Position numbers and translations under genes: made by a program. From JBBAGC01 sp964491265 (GTDB taxonomy: Bacteria > Spirochaetota > UBA4802 > UBA5550), in NCBI GenBank assembly GCA_964491265.1, contig CAZBFP010000020.1:1-64000 (forward strand): a stretch of DNA of 64,000 nt, written 5' to 3'. How positions within the stretch are numbered: the first letter of the stretch is position 1; every line of letters starts with the position of its first letter. Positions 60,514-64,000 of the stretch are shown here, in pieces. A model generated the notes under the pieces. It saw only the letters and a list, made by a program, of their open reading frames with translations. It made no database searches and was not told the origin of the DNA.

Positions 60514-62202
60514 ATGAATTTAAAATTATCCGGTATTTTCAAATCTCCCGGTATGCGAAATACTTCAATTCTTGTAAAGATCGCAATAACCGGTTTTATT
60601 CTAATATTTACACTTAATGCATCTCTGGGAATATACTCAATATTCAAGATATCGGATAACCTGAAAAAAAGCACTGAAACGCTCAATACAGCAAGGAAAA
60701 CCGAGCTCAAACTTCAGGAACAGGTTTTAACATGGCAGAACCTTTTAATGGAGGGGGAAAATTTTGAAAGGTATAAAAATCACTATCATATGTTTTCCTA
60801 TAATGCACAGGATGTACAGAATCTCCTGTTTAACCTTAAGCTTCAGCTTTCTGACGCGCCCGTGATTAAAGATAAGATAGAAGATCTGCGAATCCTTCAC
60901 CGGGAAATAACTTCTGAGTTTACCGGCCACATTGTTGATATGAAACAGAAAAACTTCAGCAATGCTGTCATAAAAAAAGAAGAGACCCGGGGGAGAGAAC
61001 AGGAAATAATTACAGTACTCAATGAAATTGTCACTGAAATTGAAGCATCCTCAAAAAAGAAGGCGGATTTTACCCTGGACCTGCATACACTTATTGTGAC
61101 TCTCTCCTTTTCTGTATTTATTACTATACTGATTATTGCGGGAAGAAAAGTAGGACGTCTGATAGTAAAAACTAATGCGATTCTTGAAGAAATGGTCCTT
61201 GAGCGTACAGCTGAATATATGGAAGCAAACATGTCTCTTGAAAAAGAAATTTCCATGCACAGGGAAACTGAAGCCAGACTTATTGAATCGAAAAATGAAA
61301 CTGAAAAAATAAACCGTCAGCTGACTGTTTCTGAAAAAAAATACAGAGTTATTGTTGAAGGAACAAGAGATATAATTTTTACTCTGGATAATAACTTCCA
61401 GTTCATTAACGCCAATAAAGCTATTAAACAGGAACTTAAAATTAATGTTGATTCAGTACAGAATTTTAACCTGCGTGATATTATCTACAAAAATCCATTT
61501 GGAAATGATTTATCAGAAACGATTATTAAAGAGAAACTGGAGCAGCTTAAAAACGGTGCAAAGCAGGTAGAATTTACAACCGGATTTAAAACACCAAATA
61601 TGATAGAGCCTCTTGAACTTACAGTAATTCTGGAAATTATAGAAACTGAAGGCCACAATGAGATCATGGGGAAAGCTGCCAGAGGATCGGGTGATAAAAC
61701 TATCCCGTTTTTTATAAGTGAAAAATGTGAATATGCTATTTCCAGCCATCTGGTTGCTGCTGATGATATATCACATAAAATCACGGAAAAACTTATACGA
61801 TATACCGGGAAAAAAGAAATAAACATGATACGTATGGCCCTTAGAGAAATTCTGATTAACTCCATAGAGCATGGTAATCTTAATATTACATATGACGAAA
61901 AATCAAAGGCAATGCTTACAGACAGCTACATTGAACTTATAAATGAACGTCAGAAAGATCCTGCCAACAGATCAAAAAATGTAAAAATTGAACATATGAT
62001 CTCTGACTCAAAAGTTATCTATAAAATTACAGATCAGGGGAAAGGTTTTAATCATAAAAAAATTCTTGCAGCCGGTTCTGACAGTGCGAATGAAAACTTC
62101 CTCGCACACGGTAGAGGGATTACCATTACAACCCAAGTTTTTGACGAAGTAAAATATAATCTCAGGGGGAACCAGGTGCTTCTTGTTAAATATCTGAAAT
62201 AG
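60514..62202 (+). CDS. Membrane PAS sensor with RsbW-like ATPase domain
   Basis: A 562-residue protein. The first transmembrane segment is about 23-44 (AITGFILIFTLNASLGIYSI), then a helical external sensor region of about 130 residues, a second segment near 195-212 (FSVFITILIIAG), a coiled coil (LEKEISMHRETEARLIESKN), and a PAS domain (KYRVIVEGTRDIIFTLDNNF). The C-terminal 130 residues match HATPase_c_2: RMALREILINSIEHGNLNIT (N box), YKITDQGKGFN (G1) and HGRGITITTQVFDEVKYNL. There is no HisKA histidine, so it is not a classical kinase. It may instead act like an anti-sigma or switch kinase on a small partner. It stands alone. Confidence 0.85.
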   Translation: MNLKLSGIFKSPGMRNTSILVKIAITGFILIFTLNASLGIYSIFKISDNLKKSTETLNTARKTELKLQEQVLTWQNLLMEGENFERYKNHYHMFSYNAQDVQNLLFNLKLQLSDAPVIKDKIEDLRILHREITSEFTGHIVDMKQKNFSNAVIKKEETRGREQEIITVLNEIVTEIEASSKKKADFTLDLHTLIVTLSFSVFITILIIAGRKVGRLIVKTNAILEEMVLERTAEYMEANMSLEKEISMHRETEARLIESKNETEKINRQLTVSEKKYRVIVEGTRDIIFTLDNNFQFINANKAIKQELKINVDSVQNFNLRDIIYKNPFGNDLSETIIKEKLEQLKNGAKQVEFTTGFKTPNMIEPLELTVILEIIETEGHNEIMGKAARGSGDKTIPFFISEKCEYAISSHLVAADDISHKITEKLIRYTGKKEINMIRMALREILINSIEHGNLNITYDEKSKAMLTDSYIELINERQKDPANRSKNVKIEHMISDSKVIYKITDQGKGFNHKKILAAGSDSANENFLAHGRGITITTQVFDEVKYNLRGNQVLLVKYLK

Positions 62203-62211
62203 CATCCTCAA

Positions 62212-63819
62212 TCAAAGATCCCCGATCTTCTTTATAATTGTTGCTTCATTTGGCAGAAGCTCAAAATCAAGTTCAGTGAAATGTTCAAACTTTGTTCTGT
62301 GAGTTGAAAGAATCACTCTCCACTGACCCCTCTGTCCGGCTCTCACCCTTCTGCGTCCTGTGGAAAAATTCAGGGCAACAAATATCATCTCCTTTTCATA
62401 AGTTCGAAAATATGCAAGCACATCCCCCCGCCCTTTGATTACCGGCTCCCACGCCCCTATCACAAGGGCTTTATGCTTTCTTCTCAGATTAAGAAGTTTT
62501 CTGTACAAATTCAGGATGGAGTATCTGTCGCTTTTCTGGGATTCAACGTTTACTTTATCATAATCGCTGTTAACAGGGAGCCAGGGTCTTGTTCCGGAAA
62601 AACCGGCATAATCTGCTTTACTCCACTGCATCGGTGTACGGGCCATGTCCCTCCCTTTGTAAATAGGCCAGTATCTTTTCCCCAGAGGATCAACAATATC
62701 GCACTTTTCAATTCTGGTGTTCCTCATCCCTATCTCTTCACCATAATAAAGAAATGGTGTCCCTTTAAGGGTAAGAAGGAAAACTGCTGCAACCCTGGCT
62801 CTCCCGTCGCAGAAATCTTTCCCCATATACCTGCTCCTTCCCCTTGGCTGGTCATGATTGGAAAGAACATTACATGGCCAGCCATTCTCCGGCAAAGCTT
62901 TATACCATCGTTTAACCGCCCTGTAAAACCGCCTGGCGCTCCAGAGCCTGTACATGATGGAAAAGTCAAATGCAAGATGAAGCTCATCTTCGCCATTACC
63001 GAGAAATGAAGCTGAAAGTCCGGGATTCCCTGGAATCAGTGAAAAAACCTCCCCTACAAGGAGTATATCTTTATAAGAATCAGCAAGATTGCGCAGCTCT
63101 TTTATCACCTCATGCGTTTCAGGCCTGTTTCTGTCATATTTATGCTTCTCAGGATCAAATGGTTTAATCGTAAATGGATTATTGCGGAACTTCTCATCTT
63201 TAATATACCAGTTTACAACATCAAGTCTGAATCCGCTTACACCCTTATCGAGCCAGAAACGGATATCATTAAAAACAGCCTCTTTTAATTCACGATTTCT
63301 CCAGTTAAAATCGGGCTGCTCACGTAAAAATGAATGAAGGTAATACTGCCCGGTTTTTTCATCCCATTCCCAGGCGCTCCCCCCGAAAGCGGATTTCCAG
63401 TTATTTGGAGGATTATCACCATTCCCGTCCCGCCAGATATACCAGTCCCTTTTAGGATTCTTTTTTGAAGACCTTGATTCTATAAACCAGGGATGAAGGT
63501 GAGATGAATGATTAATTACCAGATCCATAATTATTTTAATATCTCTTTCACCGGCCCTCTCTATAAGTTTCTCAAAATCTTTCAGAGTGCCGTAAACAGG
63601 ATCTATACCCCGGTAATCACTTATATCATATCCGAAGTCGTACATTGGGGAATTATTTACAGGTGACAGCCAGATGGCGTCTATACCAAGCCATGAGAGA
63701 TAATCGAGTTTTTCAATTATACCGGGTAAATCACCAATACCGTCATTATTGGTGTCATAAAAACTTCTGGGATAGATCTGATATATAACTCCGGTTTTCC
63801 ACCATAAATCTTTTTTCAC
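62212..63819 (-). CDS. GH13 alpha-glucosidase (oligo-1,6-glucosidase type)
   Basis: A 535-residue family GH13 enzyme. The TIM barrel starts KTGVIYQIYPRSFYDTNNDG with IGDLPGII, DLVINHSS is region I, GFRLDVVNWY carries the Asp nucleophile, LLVGEVFS the acid/base Glu and NVLSNHDQPRGR the third Asp. It hydrolyses alpha-glucosides or transfers glucosyl groups. There is no signal peptide, so it is probably cytosolic. The start is GTG, which overlaps the stop of the upstream glycosyltransferase gene (GTGA), so they are coupled. Role: oligosaccharide use or reserve-sugar metabolism. Confidence 0.92.
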   Translation of the reverse strand: MKKDLWWKTGVIYQIYPRSFYDTNNDGIGDLPGIIEKLDYLSWLGIDAIWLSPVNNSPMYDFGYDISDYRGIDPVYGTLKDFEKLIERAGERDIKIIMDLVINHSSHLHPWFIESRSSKKNPKRDWYIWRDGNGDNPPNNWKSAFGGSAWEWDEKTGQYYLHSFLREQPDFNWRNRELKEAVFNDIRFWLDKGVSGFRLDVVNWYIKDEKFRNNPFTIKPFDPEKHKYDRNRPETHEVIKELRNLADSYKDILLVGEVFSLIPGNPGLSASFLGNGEDELHLAFDFSIMYRLWSARRFYRAVKRWYKALPENGWPCNVLSNHDQPRGRSRYMGKDFCDGRARVAAVFLLTLKGTPFLYYGEEIGMRNTRIEKCDIVDPLGKRYWPIYKGRDMARTPMQWSKADYAGFSGTRPWLPVNSDYDKVNVESQKSDRYSILNLYRKLLNLRRKHKALVIGAWEPVIKGRGDVLAYFRTYEKEMIFVALNFSTGRRRVRAGQRGQWRVILSTHRTKFEHFTELDFELLPNEATIIKKIGDL

Positions 63820-64000
63820 TTTAAGCCTGTATCAGCAAGAAGCTGTTTCATAATTGTATCCGCACTGAAATCGCCTGACCGTATAATTGCACCCTCTGAT
63901 AATTCCATCATCAGATTCTTATCGCTGAAGAAGCGTGATATAACTTCCGCCATCTTTTCCATTGTATTAACCAGAAAACCGTTTTTTTCATTTTCTATAA
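63816..64000 (-). CDS. Glycosyltransferase (GT4-type) C-terminal part
   Basis: The 3' end of a leftward gene that continues past the window. The last 60 codons read ENEKNGFLVNTMEKMAEVIS, then RFFSDKNLMMELSEGAIIRS and GDFSADTIMKQLLADTGLK. The NGFLV...AEVI...FFSD...LS..A......FS pattern is the end of GT-B group 1 glycosyltransferases. It overlaps the GH13 start by 3 nt, so both are in one operon, perhaps for disaccharide or glycan synthesis and turnover. Confidence 0.7.
   Translation of the reverse strand, partial: IENEKNGFLVNTMEKMAEVISRFFSDKNLMMELSEGAIIRSGDFSADTIMKQLLADTGLK

Overview
The window is about 64 kb of AT-leaning, gene-dense bacterial DNA. AsmA-like, lipoprotein, beta-barrel and SPOR-domain proteins point to an outer membrane. 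A tungsten aldehyde oxidoreductase, a CoA-transferase, iron-dependent alcohol dehydrogenases, and C_GCAxxG_C_C and YkgJ cysteine-cluster proteins fit an anaerobe. McsA-McsB-ClpC in a cell that seems to have two membranes, SpoIIE/RsbW-type signalling and a PTS-IIA/zinc-ribbon fusion make a member of the Spirochaetota a reasonable guess. This is inference from gene content; there is no rRNA in the window to settle it.

Layout. 1-2950 is an eroded defence or mobile island: a 5'-truncated RhuM gene, a type III-like restriction helicase with an internal deletion, and an intact Bro-N gene between imperfect direct repeats. 3-6.2 kb holds a degenerate SpoIIE-type phosphatase, a lipoprotein, and a two-gene operon of a lone Cas6e-like protein and a C_GCAxxG_C_C protein, with no other cas gene or CRISPR array. 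6.7-17.1 kb is housekeeping: purB, miaB, mutS, a two-CNBD regulator and an AsmA-like protein. 17.1-19 kb is leuCD-type isopropylmalate dehydratase. 19.1-23.2 kb is mcsA-mcsB-clpC. 23.5-30.2 kb is an aldehyde:ferredoxin oxidoreductase operon (MoaD-like carrier, AOR, a metal-less alcohol dehydrogenase homologue, an unknown protein, a normal iron alcohol dehydrogenase), preceded by a membrane AraC regulator. 30.2-39 kb has prmA, a hybrid histidine kinase, an acyl-CoA synthetase, the PTS-like fusion and an nfeD-slipin pair. 40.1-40.9 kb is rpsT, an HU gene and tRNA-Val. 42-47.6 kb is acyl-CoA metabolism (thiolase, acyl-CoA dehydrogenase, CoA-transferase). 47.8-55.7 kb has a penicillin-acylase homologue, a GT2-PEGA pair and an ATP-grasp/methyltransferase pair. 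55.8-64 kb has a TPR protein, DUF2273, EF-P, an M24 peptidase, panE, a sensor with an RsbW-like ATPase, a GH13 glucosidase and the 3' end of a glycosyltransferase.

The intergenic DNA is unusually structured. Seven copies of a TGTCAT...ATGACA-bounded hairpin repeat are scattered through the window. Three of them are nested in larger 159-173 bp MITE-like elements with GGGGCTGTC terminal inverted repeats. Several perfect palindromes and a candidate structured RNA near 50.7 kb add to this. The most intriguing items are the active-site-altered orphan Cas6e operon, the tandem alcohol dehydrogenase whose four metal ligands are all replaced, an McsB lacking the usual catalytic-loop cysteine, and the ATP-grasp/methyltransferase pair.
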